Counted from the first letter of the stretch, positions 1 through 10,904 are shown. The stretch: 64,000 nt of DNA from Bufo bufo (GCF_905171765.1 NC_053393.1:187391921-187455920); one strand, 5' to 3'. Notes: generated by a model not told the origin, from the letters alone. Numbers and translations: made by a program.

Positions 1-348
1 GAAAGTTAAGTGTTTGTATTTTTGTACTTGCATTTAAAATCGTTTTTTTTTTTTTTTTTTCTCTGCTTAATTAAGGCGAGTGCCTGGGGCAACCAGGTGC
101 TATAAATTGAGCCACTTATACTCTTCAGAGCCTGCTCTTTCTGAGGCTTGCTCTACTAAGTGGCTTCTTATTAAGTGGAGTTAAAAAATAAGGAGTTTAA
201 GAAAAGGAGTTTGGAAACTAAGGTTGGATATAATTTCCTTGTGTGTTGTTGGCTTAATTTTACGTGGTCCTTCAACTACAGCAGACAGGGTCTAAATCTA
301 AATCATGTATACTGTTTTACTTTTTTACTGTTGTAATCCCCATTTAGT

Positions 349-1332
349 ATGTGTTGCACAATTTACAACGCAGTCCAGTGCACATTTTGCATGATGTATG
401 CAGTCCTGGAACAGCCGTTCGAGGGTGTATATCTTTGTTCTAGATGTGAGCAAATTACCCGTTTGGAATCGCAGATCGAGTCTCTAAATGGGCAAGTTGC
501 AACACTGAGAGGCATTGATAATTTGCAAAAGAGTTTGCTTCTCACCGAGCAAGCACTCTTTGGGGTAGATGAGGGGGAGGGTGACAGAGAGGAGGCTGAG
601 GAAAGTGAGGTAGCTAGCTGGGTAAAAGTTAGAAAGCGGGGTAGAGGGAAGAGTGCCAGGGAGGCTAGCCCTGATCTGACACACCCCAACAAGTTTGCAC
701 GTTTGGCAGATGAGGGGGATGTCAGTCCGGGGACGGCACTGCTGCAGCCAGACACTTCCTCTGCCAGTCAGGGGAATGTCAGCTCCAGTAAGCAGGGAAC
801 CAGGAGAGCAGGGCAGGCCAGACAGGTGCTGGTAGTGGGAGACTCCATTATTAGGGGAACAGATAGGGAAATCTGTCACAAAGACCGTGATCGCCGAACA
901 GTGTGCTGTCTTCCTGGCGCTAGAGTTCGACACATCGCGGATCGGGTTGACAGATTACTGGGAGGGGCTGGAGACGATCCAGCGGTCATGGTCCATATCG
1001 GAACCAATGACAAAGTTAGAGGTAGGTGGAGAGTCCTTAAAAATGATTTCAGGGATTTAGGTCAAAAGCTGAGGGCAAGGACCTCTAAGGTAGTATTTTC
1101 CGAAATACTGCCTGTACCACGAGCCACACAAGAAAGGCAATGGGAGATTAGGGAGATTAACAAGTGGCTCAAGAACTGGTGTAGGATGGAGGGGTTTGGG
1201 TTCCTGGAGAACTGGGCCGATTTTTCTATCGGCAACAGGCTCTATCGTAGGGACGGGCTGCACCTCAATGGGGAAGGGGCAGCTGTGCTGGGGAGAAAGA
1301 TGGCTAGAAGGTTGGAGGAGTGTTTAAACTAG
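349..1332 (+). CDS. CR1 ORF1 protein: Cys-rich finger, coiled coil, SGNH esterase
   Basis: This is an intact 327-residue ORF. Residues 2-33 contain C2, C3, C11, C14, C30 and C33, the last four forming a CxxC...CxxC pair suited to a zinc finger. Residues about 34-70 look like a coiled coil. After a charged, low-complexity linker, residues about 158-325 form an SGNH hydrolase: block I GDS with S166, block III GTND at 218-221, and the DGLH block with D302 and H305 as remaining triad members. Esterase domains of this type are known in ORF1 of CR1-clade LINEs, where the protein is thought to act as RNA chaperone and lipid-interacting factor; that role is family knowledge. The ATG at 349 is chosen because it starts just before the Cys motif. 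Its end overlaps the ORF2 frame by a few codons. Confidence 0.9.
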   Translation: MCCTIYNAVQCTFCMMYAVLEQPFEGVYLCSRCEQITRLESQIESLNGQVATLRGIDNLQKSLLLTEQALFGVDEGEGDREEAEESEVASWVKVRKRGRGKSAREASPDLTHPNKFARLADEGDVSPGTALLQPDTSSASQGNVSSSKQGTRRAGQARQVLVVGDSIIRGTDREICHKDRDRRTVCCLPGARVRHIADRVDRLLGGAGDDPAVMVHIGTNDKVRGRWRVLKNDFRDLGQKLRARTSKVVFSEILPVPRATQERQWEIREINKWLKNWCRMEGFGFLENWADFSIGNRLYRRDGLHLNGEGAAVLGRKMARRLEECLN

Positions 1333-4266
1333 GGACTGGGGGGGAGGGTAATTACGTTATAGGAGGGGAAGATAGTGCAGATAGAGACCGGGGGCAAGGT
1401 AATAAGAATGGGGGAGGAATGGAAGGAGGGACTAGAACAATTCAGAAGGAAAGGTGTAGGGTAAAAAATATACATAAACCTCTCAAATGTATGTATACTA
1501 ATGCCAGAAGCCTGACTAATAAAACTGGTGAACTGGAATTAGTGATGTGTGAGGAGGACTATGACATAGTGGGAATAACTGAGACATGGCTGGATGATAG
1601 CTATGACTGGGCAGTTAATGTACAAGGTTACAGTCTGTTTAGAAAGGATCGTCAAAACCGGAGAGGGGGAGGGGTCTGCCTTTATATAAAGTCCTGTCTA
1701 AAGCCCACAGTCCGAGAAGATATAAGTGAGGGACATGAACATGTGGAGTCACTATGGGTAGAGATACATGGAGCTAAAAACAACAATAAATTACTAATAG
1801 GAGTTTACTATAAACCACCTAATATACCAGAGTCCACAGAAAATCTACTACTAAACGAGATAGACGAGGCGGCAAATCATAATGAGGTGGTTATTATGGG
1901 GGACTTCAACTACCCAGATATAGACTGGGAAACTGAAACTTGTATATCTCATAAGGGAAACAGGTTCGTGGCTATAACCAAAGACAATTACCTCTCCCAA
2001 CTGGTTCAGGACCCGACTAGAGGGACGGCCATACTGGACTTAGTATTAACCAATAGACCTGACAGAACAACAGACGTGCAGGTCGGGGGACACCTGGGAA
2101 ATAGTGACCATAAAGTAATAACCTTCCAATTATCATTCAAAAGAGCGTTTCTACAGGGAGGAACAAAAATACCAAACTTCAAAAAAGCTAAATTTAGCCA
2201 ACTAAGAGAGGCCATAGGCCAAACTAACTGGGACAAAGTCCTCACAAATACAGACACAAAATGGGATATCTTTAAAAACATCCTAAAAACTCATTGTCAG
2301 AGGTACATACCGTATGGTAATAAAAGGTTAAGGAACAAAAAGAAACCAATGTGGATAAATAGAACTGTAAAGAAAGCAATAAATGACAAAAAGAAAGCAT
2401 ATAAAACACTAAAACAGGAGGGTTGCACGGAAGCACTGAAAAACTATAAAGGAAAAAAATAGAACATGTAAAAAACAAATAAAAGCGGCCAAACTAGAGA
2501 CCGAGAGATTAATTGCCAAAGAGAGTAAAACCAACCCTAAAATGTTCTTCAATTATATAAATGTTAAAAAGTATAAAGCTGAAGGTGTTGGCCCTTTAAA
2601 GAGTAATGAGGGGGGAGTCGCAGAGAGCGACGAGGAGAAAGCAAAGCTGTTAAATATTTTTTTCTCCAATGTATTCACTGAGGAAAATAAATTGTCAGAT
2701 GACATGCAGAATGCAAAAATAAATTCCCCATTAAAAGTGTCCTGTCTGACCCAGGAAGAAGTACATCAGCGGCTTAAAAAGATTAAAATAGACAAATCGC
2801 CAGGACCGGATGGCATACACCCCCGTATCCTAAAGGAATTAAGTAATGTCATAGCCAGACCCTTATTTCTGATATTTGCAGACTCTATACTGACAGGGAA
2901 TGTCCCACAGGATTGGCGCGTGGCATATGTGGTGCCAATATTCAAAAAGGGGCCAAAAACAGAGCCTGGAAACTATAGGCCGGTAAGTTTAACATCTGTT
3001 GTGGGTAAACTGTTTGAAGGTTTTCTGAGAGATGCTATATTAGAGCATCTCAACGGAAATAAGCAAATAACGCCATATCAGCATGGCTTCGTGAGGGATC
3101 GGTCAAGTCAAACTAATTTAATCAGTTTCTATGAGGAGGTAAGTTCTAGCCTTGATAGCGGCGAATCAATGGATGTCGTATATCTGGACTTCTCCAAAGC
3201 ATTTGACACTGTACCGCATAAAAGGTTAGTATATAAAATGAGAATGCTCGGACTGGGAGAAAACATCTGTATGTGGGTAAGTAACTGGCTGAGTGATAGA
3301 AAACAGAGGGTGGTTATTAACGGTACACATTCAGATTGGGTCACTGTCACTAGTGGGGTACCTCAGGGGTCAGTATTGGGCCCTATTCTCTTCAATATAT
3401 TTATTAATGATCTTGTAGAAGGCTTGCATAGTAAAGTATCAATTTTCGCAGATGACACTAAACTGTGTAAAGTAATTTACACTGAAGAGGACAGTATACT
3501 ACTACAGAGGGATCTGGATAGATTGGAGGCTTGGGCAGATAAGTGGCAGATGAGGTTTAACACTGATAAATGTAAGGTTATGCACATGGGAAGGAAAAAT
3601 GCAAGTCACCCGTACATACTAAATGGTAAAACACTCGGTAACACTGACATGGAAAAGGATCTAGGAATTTTAATAAACAGCAAACTAAACAGCAAAAACC
3701 AGTGTCAGGCAGCTGCTGCCAAGGCCAACAAGATAATGGGTTGCATCAAAAGGGGCATAGATTCACGTGATATGAACATAGTCCTACCACTTTACAAATC
3801 GCTAGTCAGACCACACATGGAGTACTGTGTACAGTTCTGGGCTCCTGTAAACAAGGCAGACATAGCAGAGCTAGAGAGGGTTCAGAGGAGGGAAACTAAA
3901 GTAATAACTGGAATGGGGCAACTACAGTGCCCTGAAAGATTATCAAAATTAGGGTTATTCACTTTAGAAAAAAGACGACTGAGGGGAGATCTAATTAATA
4001 TGTATAAATATATCAGGGGTCAGTACAGAGATCTATCCCATCAGCTATTTATCCCCAGGACTGTGACTGTGACGAGGGGACATCCTCTGCGTCTGGAGGA
4101 AAGAAGGTTTGTACACAAACATAGAAGAGGATTCTTTACGGTAAGAGCAGTGAGACTATGGAACTCTCTGCCTGAGGAGGTGGTGATGGTGAGTACAATA
4201 AAGGAATTCAAGAGGGGCCTGGATGTGTTTCTAGAGCGTAATAATATTACAGGCTATAGCTACTAG
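1320..4266 (+). pseudogene. CR1 ORF2 endonuclease-reverse transcriptase, one frameshift
   Basis: The frame opens at 1320 and its first ATG is at 1419. The endonuclease lies at about 1480-2130 and shows TNARSL, ITETWL, GVYYKPP, MGDFN (about 1895-1909), DLVLTN and SDH (about 2099-2107). The reverse transcriptase follows at about 2780-3620 with KSPGPDGIHPRIL, YRPVSLTS, DFSKAFDTVPH (motif A), SGVPQGSVLGP (motif B) and FADD (about 3445-3456, motif C). A CR1-type C-terminal region runs to 4266. A stop at 2460-2462 follows a run of seven A (2453-2459). With six A the frame continues smoothly into the downstream RT frame, so a single A insertion is the only visible lesion. The two halves act at target nicking and target-primed reverse transcription. 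Confidence 0.92.
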
Positions 4267-4461
4267 AGAGGGGTCGTTGATCCAGGGAGTTATTCTGATT
4301 TTAGTCGGGAAGAAATTTTTTATTCCCCTAAAGTGGAGAAAATTGGCTTCTACCTCACAGGGTTTTTTGCCTTCCTCTGGATCAACTTGCAGGATAACAG
4401 GCCGAACTGGATGGACAAATGTCTTTTTTCGGCCTTATGTACTATGTTACTATGTTTTGAC
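4267..4461 (+). repeat. CR1 3' UTR with terminal hairpin and short tail repeats
   Basis: The segment between the ORF2 stop and the tandem array contains a hairpin of the form ggccgaa-loop-ttcggcc near 4400-4435, followed by TACTATG/TTACTATG repeats. The same 3' end occurs in reverse at 12601-12675. Together these fix the CR1 3' boundary. Confidence 0.85.
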
Positions 4462-5005
4462 GTGTATTAGTGGCAAAAAAAAGTATTATTTGCCGTTCAG
4501 CAGTTTCGTTGTTTGTTCTAAAGCTTTTGTGGCCGTTCTTCGGTGAAGTTATATGTTTTAAAGCTTTTTTGGTGTGTATTAATTGAGAAAAAAGGGCTTA
4601 TTACCCATTGTTTGGTAAAGTGAGAAAATTATAGCCTTTTTTGGAGTGTATTAGTGGTAAAAAGTATTATTTGCCGTTCAGCGGTGCAGTTATATGTTCT
4701 TAAGCCTTTTCTGGCATCTATTAGTGGCAAAAAAAAAATTATTATTTGCTGTTCAGCAGTCCAGTTATATGTTGTAAAGCCTTTTTTGGCGTGTATTAGT
4801 GGCAAAAAAAGGGTTATTAGCTGTTGTGTGGTGAAGTGAGAAAATTACAGCCTTTTTTGGCGTGCATTAGCTTAAAAAAAATGCATTATTTGCCGTTCGG
4901 TGGTGCAGTTATATGTTCTAAAGCTTTTTCAGCTGTTCAGCGGTGCAGTTACATGTTCTAAACCTTTTTTGCCATGTATTAGTGGCAAAAAAAAAGTATT
5001 CTGAA
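4462..5005 (+). repeat. Tandem array, about 75-bp units (hAT family 1, 5' block)
   Basis: Units repeat the theme tgtattagtggcaaaa - tatttgccgttcagcggtg - cagttatatgttctaaagcc. About seven diverged copies are present. The same unit recurs in hAT B at 35580-35770 and 37337-37780. Confidence 0.88.
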
Positions 5006-5178
5006 GTACGCGGACGAGCAGGAACTCAGAGGAGAACCAAACTAAATAGAGGAGTTGGAATGACCACTTAAGCTACACCTGAGACAAGATGTGTGGTCAT
5101 AACCAGCAACAACACAGAAACAAGTGAAACCAAGGAGGCTGTCAGTCTCTTAGATATTCTGACCCCTGTCACAGGAGA
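5006..5178 (-). mobile_element. LTR fragment, inverted relative to the solo LTR at 6175
   Basis: The reverse complement aligns by eye with about 6180-6350: both contain CTCCTGTGACAG, ACCACAC.TCTTGTCTC and AGGTGTAGCTT in the same order. It covers only the beginning of the LTR. It replaces the transposase region expected between the two hAT repeat blocks. Confidence 0.65.
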
Positions 5179-5545
5179 GACAGTGGCCTCCTCATGCTGC
5201 TGCTAACTCAAGACTATGTCACTGGGCCATTCTGTGGCCTCCTCATGCTGCTGCTGCTTCCACCTCTACACTATGTCACCTTGCCAGTCTGTGGCCTCAT
5301 GCTGCTACTAACTCACTGTGCCACTCTGTGGCTTCCTCATGCTACTTCTGTCACCTCAACATTATGTAAATGGAACACTCTGTGGTCTCCTCATGCTGAT
5401 GCTGCTGCCGCCTTCTCACTATGTCACTGGGCCACTGTGTGGTCTCTTTATGCTGCTTCTAACTCAACACTATGTCATTGGTCACTCTGTGGACTTCTCA
5501 AGCTGTTCTCCCACCCTCCCCACTCCATGACTGGGCCACTATTTT
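5179..5545 (+). repeat. Minisatellite, about 50-66 bp units (hAT family 1, 3' block)
   Basis: Units contain ctatgtcactgggccac-tctgtggcctcctcatgctgctgct. A far longer array of the same unit lies in reverse at 42360-44062 inside hAT D. Confidence 0.85.
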
Positions 5546-6174
5546 GCCTGTTTGACAATCATTTATTTGACCCTTCTTCTGAACTGTCAGAAGGAAGGAA
5601 AAATGAGACGCGCAACGGATCCTTTCTGTGTAGCAGATGTAAGGCCTGTATGGTCCCATCAGAATTGGCTTATGATTTGGTAGCCAAAGGCAGGAGTGGA
5701 TACAAAACACAGAAGACATGCAAATATTTCATTCACATGTCATCTCTGTTTTGGATCCACTCCTGTTTTATTTTTTTTGGGCTTTAGCAATACTGATGGA
5801 TTACTGACCAAATGCTGACTGAGTGAAGGCAGATGCTCAACAGACAGGATCCATTTTTTTGTGGGTTATTGTTCTGACGGATCAGAGGAAGGGCAAAATA
5901 ATCAGTGACATCAACACAAACTTATTGCTGACACCCTCTCCACTCTGTCAGGGGGGCTCTACTTGTATAAGCATTTAATAGAACAGGATCTGTAGACATC
6001 TACTGTATGTGGAATCAGCTGATGACAGTGTAAAAGGAGTGTGCTTTTTCATGCTACAGTAGGATCTTGGGCCTCTGCACAGATCTTTATACCTGGCGCT
6101 AAAATCGACCTGTAATTGCTGAGTTCACACTTGAGTTATTTGGTCAGTTTTGGCCTCATAACTGCCCAAATAAG

Positions 6175-6736
6175 TGTCACAGTTCCTCCTGTGACAGAGG
6201 TTAGAAGATCTGAGAGACTGGCTGCATATTAGTTTATCTGACAGCCTATCTGTTTTTACTTGTTGCAGTGTTGCTGTTGGTAGTGACCACACCTCTTGTC
6301 TCAGGTGTAGCTTGTGATCATTACTGCTCCTCTATTTAGTCTGGACACTTCATACCATGCGGTTGATATTATCTGCCTGAAGAACTGGTGTGTGGTCCTC
6401 ATCTGAGTTTCTGCTCATCCATTTTCTGCTCATCTGAGTTTCTGCTCATCCATTGTTGTTCCCATTTGCTCATTGTTTACTAGGCCTCAGGGAGACACTA
6501 GTTCAGTTTTCTGGGAAGGAACCAGTGGTCTCAGACCCCGTCACTACTCCTAGGGCTATTCAAGGTTACATGAATATTCCCACCTTCAGAGTTTATTCAT
6601 ACTGACAGGAGTCAGGGCTAGTTTTAGAGTTTCCTAGGTGGTGAACGTTTCCCTTTCCCTAGCTTTGAGGCCTAGTTTCTGGTAATTTTCCTTCTGTTGT
6701 TATTCTATGTACCTCCCCTCCCCCTATTTTGTGACA
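6175..6736 (+). mobile_element. Solo LTR of an LTR retrotransposon, with empty site elsewhere in window
   Basis: The 562-bp segment starts TGTCAC and ends GTGACA. It interrupts hAT family 1 between gcccaaataag and ataggtgaagtg. In hAT B the uninterrupted site reads gcccaaataagtgaag (about 38685). Flanks ATAAG (6170-6174) and ATAGG (6737-6741) are a 5-bp duplication with one change. The size, TG...CA ends and 5-bp TSD fit a Ty3/gypsy-type or retrovirus-like solo LTR; no internal region or ORF is present. Confidence 0.78.
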
Positions 6737-7003
6737 ATAGGTGAAGTGTGCAGTGATTCTAAGAGCCACGCTTGTCATATGTATGTCATACTGACTCACA
6801 GTATTGTTTCACTACCACAGCAGACTCTCTATGCGTGTTACTGCAAGGCACAGTGTTCTACACCACTATATAGGCTCTCTGCAGCCAGGAAATAGCTGTT
6901 TATTAACACGATTCGCCGCGAATAAATTTGGATCGAAAATAATCTTTTTGGAAAATTCAGCGAACTGGCTGAATCAAAGTTATCAGAAATACGCTCATCT
7001 CTA

Positions 7004-7281
7004 ATTGCAACCATGACTCGTCATTGCTGCAGCACTGCTCAGATGATTATTGGAGAGGGGCTGAACTGCTGATTTCCACAGAGGCAGTTGCTTATAATCA
7101 CCGTTTTATCTTAGCAATATTTAAATAACGAAAACTCTGCTGACAGGTTTTTTTAACAACAAAGGATAGGACATGTTGAAATTCAGCATGCACAATCCTT
7201 GTTATCCTGAATGAACGTTGAACAAACATTTAATACACATTAGACGGTAAGCCCATCCAGCAAGTTTAACCCACATTAGTC
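7004..7281. other. Short unassigned sequence
   Basis: It lies between hAT A and the Harbinger MITE. I see no coding potential or repeat structure in it. Bases 7004-7011 are the presumed right TSD of hAT A. Confidence 0.5.
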
Positions 7282-7284
7282 TAA

Positions 7285-7779
7285 GGCCTAGTTCACATGA
7301 ACGTATAGCTTTTATAGTTTTTTGCGGTCCGTTTTTCACGGATCCGTTGTTCCGTTTTTGAGTTCCGTTGTGTTTCCGTTTCTGTTCCGTTTTTCCGTTC
7401 CGTTTTTCCGTATGGCATATACAGTATACAGTAATTACATAGAAAAAATTGGGCTGGGCATAACATTTTCAATAGATGCTTCAGCAAAAACGGAACAGAT
7501 ACGGAAGACATACGGATGCATTTCCATATGTGTTCCGGTTTTTTTTGCGGACCCATTGACTTTAATGGAGCCACGGACCGTGATTTGCGGCCAAATATAG
7601 GACATGTTCTATCTTTCAACGGAACGGAAAAACGGAAATACGGAAACGGAATGCATACGGAACACATTCCGGTTTTTTTGCGGAACCATTGAAATGAATG
7701 GTTCCGTATACGGACCGTATACGGACCACAAAAAAACGGCCCGTACACCCGCAAAAAAAACGTTCGTGTGAACTAGGCC
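7285..7779. mobile_element. PIF/Harbinger-type MITE
   Basis: Inverted termini GGCCTAGTTCACA and TGTGAACTAGGCC are flanked by TAA at 7282-7284 and 7780-7782, a 3-bp target duplication typical of PIF/Harbinger. The interior is a loose palindrome rich in tccgttt/aaacgga blocks. The 495 bp have no transposase. Short ORFs across it are by-products of the repeats. Confidence 0.82.
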
Positions 7780-7789
7780 TAATATGTAT

Positions 7790-7985
7790 AGCCACCTTTA
7801 GGGCTTGGAAAACCACTTTAAAACTTGAAACCTAACTTGGTTTTGGTTCTGACTAGTACCTCGTTTTCCATTTTAAAAATCAATTACCGAAATTATTCAA
7901 CGAAGTCACGCGCGACTTTGCGAATAACCTACTTCGGCTAATTGGAGCCCATACATTCCAATACTGTGTGGAGACGAGTCAGTTA
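7790..7985. repeat. MITE-like repeat related to 11645-11845
   Basis: It shares 'aaaaccactttaaaacttg', a ttttcca.tttaaaaatcaa block and 'ggagcccatacatt' with the segment at 11645-11845, the last two in opposite orientation. That relative starts TTAGTGTTGACC, close to the hAT end at 18073, so both may be hAT MITEs. Confidence 0.45.
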
Positions 7986-8028
7986 CAGACCTTTTTGCAA
8001 CATATATGAGTAAGGGAGCTGCTGTATA

Positions 8029-9591
8029 CAGGGAGTGCAGAATTATTAGGCAAGTTGTATTTTTGAGGATTAATTTTATTATTGAACAACAACCATGTTC
8101 TCAATGAACCCAAAAAACTCATTAATATCAAAGCTGAATATTTTTGGAAGTAGTTTTTAGTTTGTTTTTAGTTTTAGCTATTTTAGGGGGATATCTGTGT
8201 GTGCAGGTGACTATTACTGTGCATAATTATTAGGCAACTTAACAAAAAACAAATATATACCCATTTCAATTATTTATTTTCACCAGTGAAACCAATATAA
8301 CATCTCAACATTCACAAATATACATTTCTGACATTCAAAAACAAAACAAAAACAAATCAGTGACCAATATAGCCACCTTTCTTTGCAAGGACACTCAAAA
8401 GCCTGCCATCCATGGATTCTGTCAGTGTTTTGATCTGTTCACCATCAACATTGCGTGCAGCAGCAACCACAGCCTCCCAGACACTGTTCAGAGAGGTGTA
8501 CTGTTTTCCCTCCTTGTAAATCTCACATTTGATGATGGACCACAGGTTCTCAATGGGGTTCAGATCAGGTGAACAAGGAGACCATGTCATTAGATTTTCT
8601 TCTTTTATACCCTTTCTTGCCAGCCACGCTGTGGAGTACTTGGACGCGTGTGATGGAGCATTGTCCTGCATGAAAATCATGTTTTTCTTGAAGGATGCAG
8701 ACTTCTTCCTGTACCACTGCTTGAAGAAGGTGTCTTCCAGAAACTGGCAGTAGGACTGGGAGTTGAGCTTGACTCCATCCTCAACCCGAAAAGGCCCCAC
8801 AAGCTCATCTTTGATGATACCAGCCCAAACCAGTACTCCACCTCCACCTTGCTGGCGTCTGAGTCGGACTGGAGCTCTCTGCCCTTTACCAATCCAGCCA
8901 CGGGCCCATCCATCTGGCCCATCAAGACTCACTCTCATTTCATCAGTCCATAAAACCTTAGAAAAATCAGTCTTGAGATATTTCTTGGCCCAGTCTTGAC
9001 GTTTCAGCTTGTGTGTCTTGTTCAGTGGTGGTCGTCTTTCAGCCTTTCTTACCTTGGCCATGTCTCTGAGTATTGCACACCTTGTGCTTTTGGGCACTCC
9101 AGTGATGTTGCAGCTCTGAAATATGGCCAAACTGGTGGCAAGTGGCATCTTGGCAGCTGCACGCTTGACTTTTCTCAGTTCATGGGCAGTTATTTTGCGC
9201 CTTGGTTTTTCCACACACTTCTTGCGACCCTGTTGACTATTTTGAATGAAACGCTTGATTGTTCGATGATCACGCTTCAGAAGCTTTGCAATTTTAAGAG
9301 TGCTGCATCCCTCTGCAAGATATCTCACTATTTTTGACTTTTCTGAGCCTGTCAAGTCCTTCTTTTGACCCATTTTGCCAAAGGAAAGGAAGTTGCCTAA
9401 TAATTATGCACACCTAATATAGGGTGTTGATGTCATTAGACCACACCCCTTCTCATTACAGAGATGCACATCACCTAATATGCTTAATTGGTAGTAGGCT
9501 TTCGAGCCTATACAGCTTGGAGTAAGACAACATGCATAAAGAGGATGATGTGGTCAAAATACTCATTTGCCTAATAATTCTGCACGCAGTG
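8029..9591 (-). mobile_element. Complete Tc1/mariner element, DD37E type, copy 1
   Basis: The 1563-bp element is flanked by TA (8027-8028 and 9592-9593). Left end CAGGGAGTGCAGAATTATTA and right end TAATAATTCTGCACGCAGTG are inverted repeats that differ only in the outermost few bases. A second copy of exactly the same length sits at 35774-37336. Confidence 0.95.
8357..9373 (-). CDS. Tc1/mariner DD37E transposase, intact
   Basis: The 338-residue protein is complete. Residues about 1-110 hold the paired helix-turn-helix DNA-binding region. The catalytic core has D144 (in LWTDEM), D237 (in FMQDNAP) and E275 (in SPDLNPIEN). Exactly 37 residues separate D237 and E275, so this is a DD37E enzyme, the spacing of the TRT group of Tc1/mariner; that family name is from memory. 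The G-rich GGGGVLVW segment before D237 is also typical. It would cut and paste the element at TA sites. It differs from the copy at 36102-37118 at about ten residues. No stop, frameshift or missing catalytic residue is seen, so activity is possible but unproven. Confidence 0.93.
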   Translation of the reverse strand: MGQKKDLTGSEKSKIVRYLAEGCSTLKIAKLLKRDHRTIKRFIQNSQQGRKKCVEKPRRKITAHELRKVKRAAAKMPLATSLAIFQSCNITGVPKSTRCAILRDMAKVRKAERRPPLNKTHKLKRQDWAKKYLKTDFSKVLWTDEMRVSLDGPDGWARGWIGKGQRAPVRLRRQQGGGGVLVWAGIIKDELVGPFRVEDGVKLNSQSYCQFLEDTFFKQWYRKKSASFKKNMIFMQDNAPSHASKYSTAWLARKGIKEENLMTWSPCSPDLNPIENLWSIIKCEIYKEGKQYTSLNSVWEAVVAAARNVDGEQIKTLTESMDGRLLSVLAKKGGYIGH

Positions 9592-9734
9592 TATACAGTG
9601 ATGCATGAGCTATCCACTTTAAAAAAAATAATGTGAGTATTTTACGGTGTATATGATTATTCAAGTATGAAGGCTTTGTGTATTCAGTAATTAGTTTATA
9701 TCCCAGTAGAATCATTTATAATCTCTCTAATTTT

Positions 9735-10025
9735 AGGGGTTGTCCAAACCCCACATCAATTATAGTTATGGCCCTGACAGTGTTTAGGCTACAAAAACAA
9801 AGCCACTTACCTAGTCACTGGTGCTTCATTCCGGCACCAAATGACCTGTCCCCACTGCCTCCATTCCCCCTGTAAAACTCTGCCACCATTCACTGGTTTC
9901 AGCAGTGACATTTCCCCAAGTCGCATGTAACCACTCGAGCCAGAGAAAAACTTCAGTGGTGGCTTTGTTTTTGTTGGGACCATAACTAAAAATGCTGAAG
10001 AGGGAAGGGTCAGACAACCCCTTTA
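9735..10025. mobile_element. MITE with ends AGGGGTTGTC / GACAACCCCT
   Basis: About 290 bp are bounded by short inverted repeats at 9735 and about 10014-10023. There is no ORF. Such ends are common in TTAA-type frog MITEs; the exact family is not known to me. Confidence 0.55.
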
Positions 10026-10185
10026 AATTGTGTACAATATACTGTACCCATGTTGTATTAAAACTTTAATGCTATCCACATTGTTTACAATAATTGATTG
10101 CAATTAATCTGGCAAAACCACCGCAATATCAACCAATGTTCACATCACCTACCATACATAGGCCTCACAGTAAATTCGTTGTTAA

Positions 10186-10519
10186 AGGGTTTTTCCAAGT
10201 TTAGAAGTTTTCCCCTGTCCACAGGACAGATCATAACTAACTGATTGCTGGGGGTCTTACTGCTTGGAGCCCCACCTATCCAGAGAATGGGAGTACCATT
10301 CCCTCGATCTGATCAAGATCAATTCATTCTCTATGAAACGGTTGATTATAGTTCAGTATAGTGGCTATCTTCACCCTGCCACTCCATCAGATCAGGGGGA
10401 CAGACCCCCATCCTTTGGACTGTGGGGATCCCAGTGGTCAGACCCCAAGGAAATGCAATCACTTAGTTATCCACTATCCTGTGGATAGGAGATAACTTCT
10501 AAACTTGGCACAACCCCTT
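10186..10519. mobile_element. TTAA-flanked MITE
   Basis: TTAA at 10182-10185 precedes AGGGTTTTTCCAAGTTTAGAA. The right end mirrors this as TTCTAAACTTGG..CAACCCC followed by TTGAA, a mutated TTAA. The 26-bp arms match apart from a few bases. TTAA targets suggest a piggyBac or Kolobok source. Confidence 0.6.
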
Positions 10520-10599
10520 GAAAGTTATGTCTGCTTCTCCATTGCATACTTGATGATATAGTCTTGTGTAAACTGTATTTTCTACTCTGTTCACTCTAG

Positions 10600-10878
10600 G
10601 TAACCGTTTCAGTACAACAAAGATGTCTCGTGCACAGACGTTTTCCAGCTACTCCTCTGAGTCGTGCAAGAAGTACCAGCAGCCCTTGTCGGTGTTTAGT
10701 GGCTATGACTCCATCTACTGCTCGTGCATCCTCTAGTGACATTCAGAAGGCTATTGACTACAGAGACAATGTGAACTGGAATCTGAACGTTGGCTCATCA
10801 AGTCATCTGCACCCTGTGCACTCAAGGAATATGAGTTACAATGAAAGCAGAGATCGGGGATTCCAAATGGAAAACTAA
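10600..10878 (+). CDS. Possible terminal exon of a host gene (unidentified)
   Basis: A strong acceptor-like sequence, a pyrimidine-rich run ending ctctag, precedes base 10600. Two frames stay open after it. One gives NRFSTTK followed by 37 residues from the ATG at 10623 to a stop at 10734-10736, with third positions rich in G/C as in vertebrate exons. The other runs to a stop at 10876-10878 and ends in RDRGFQMEN. The tract at about 10909-10949 contains several ATTTA pentamers, as AU-rich 3' UTRs do. I do not recognise either peptide. It may instead be chance, since this is simply the least repetitive part of the window. No upstream exon or poly(A) site is evident. Confidence 0.28.
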   Translation, partial: VTVSVQQRCLVHRRFPATPLSRARSTSSPCRCLVAMTPSTARASSSDIQKAIDYRDNVNWNLNVGSSSHLHPVHSRNMSYNESRDRGFQMEN

Positions 10879-10904
10879 GAAATCCCCGTCGAAGATGAAG
10901 TGCA

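Larger units (their letters stand above)
1..4461 (+). mobile_element. CR1-type non-LTR retrotransposon, nearly full length
   Basis: The two ORFs overlap slightly. ORF1 has a Cys-rich N-terminus, coiled coil and SGNH esterase; ORF2 has an AP-type endonuclease and a reverse transcriptase. The 3' UTR (4267-4461) has a hairpin built on ggccgaa/ttcggcc and ends in short TATGTTAC-like repeats, as CR1 tails do. Bases 1-348 hold a 5' leader with a T-run at about 43-60; the true 5' end may lie before the window. The element abuts the tandem array of a hAT at 4462, so it probably landed inside that hAT. One frameshift in ORF2 makes this copy non-autonomous. Confidence 0.93.
4462..7003 (+). mobile_element. 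hAT element A (family 1), 3' part
   Basis: The right end reads ...GCTCATCTCTA at 7003 and is followed by ATTGCAAC, which fits the hAT target pattern nTnnnnAn. The left end is not visible and probably lies before the window beyond the CR1. The order is a 75-bp array (4462-5005), LTR fragment, minisatellite (5179-5545), unique 3' region (5546-6174 and 6737-7003). The same 3' region is found in hAT B (38357-38910) and, reversed, in hAT D (41503-42340). No transposase coding is left. Confidence 0.8.

Noticed and set aside
8360..9337. Plus-strand ORFs opposite the DD37E transposase
   Set aside because: They are shadows of the real minus-strand gene; the same holds for 36105-37082.
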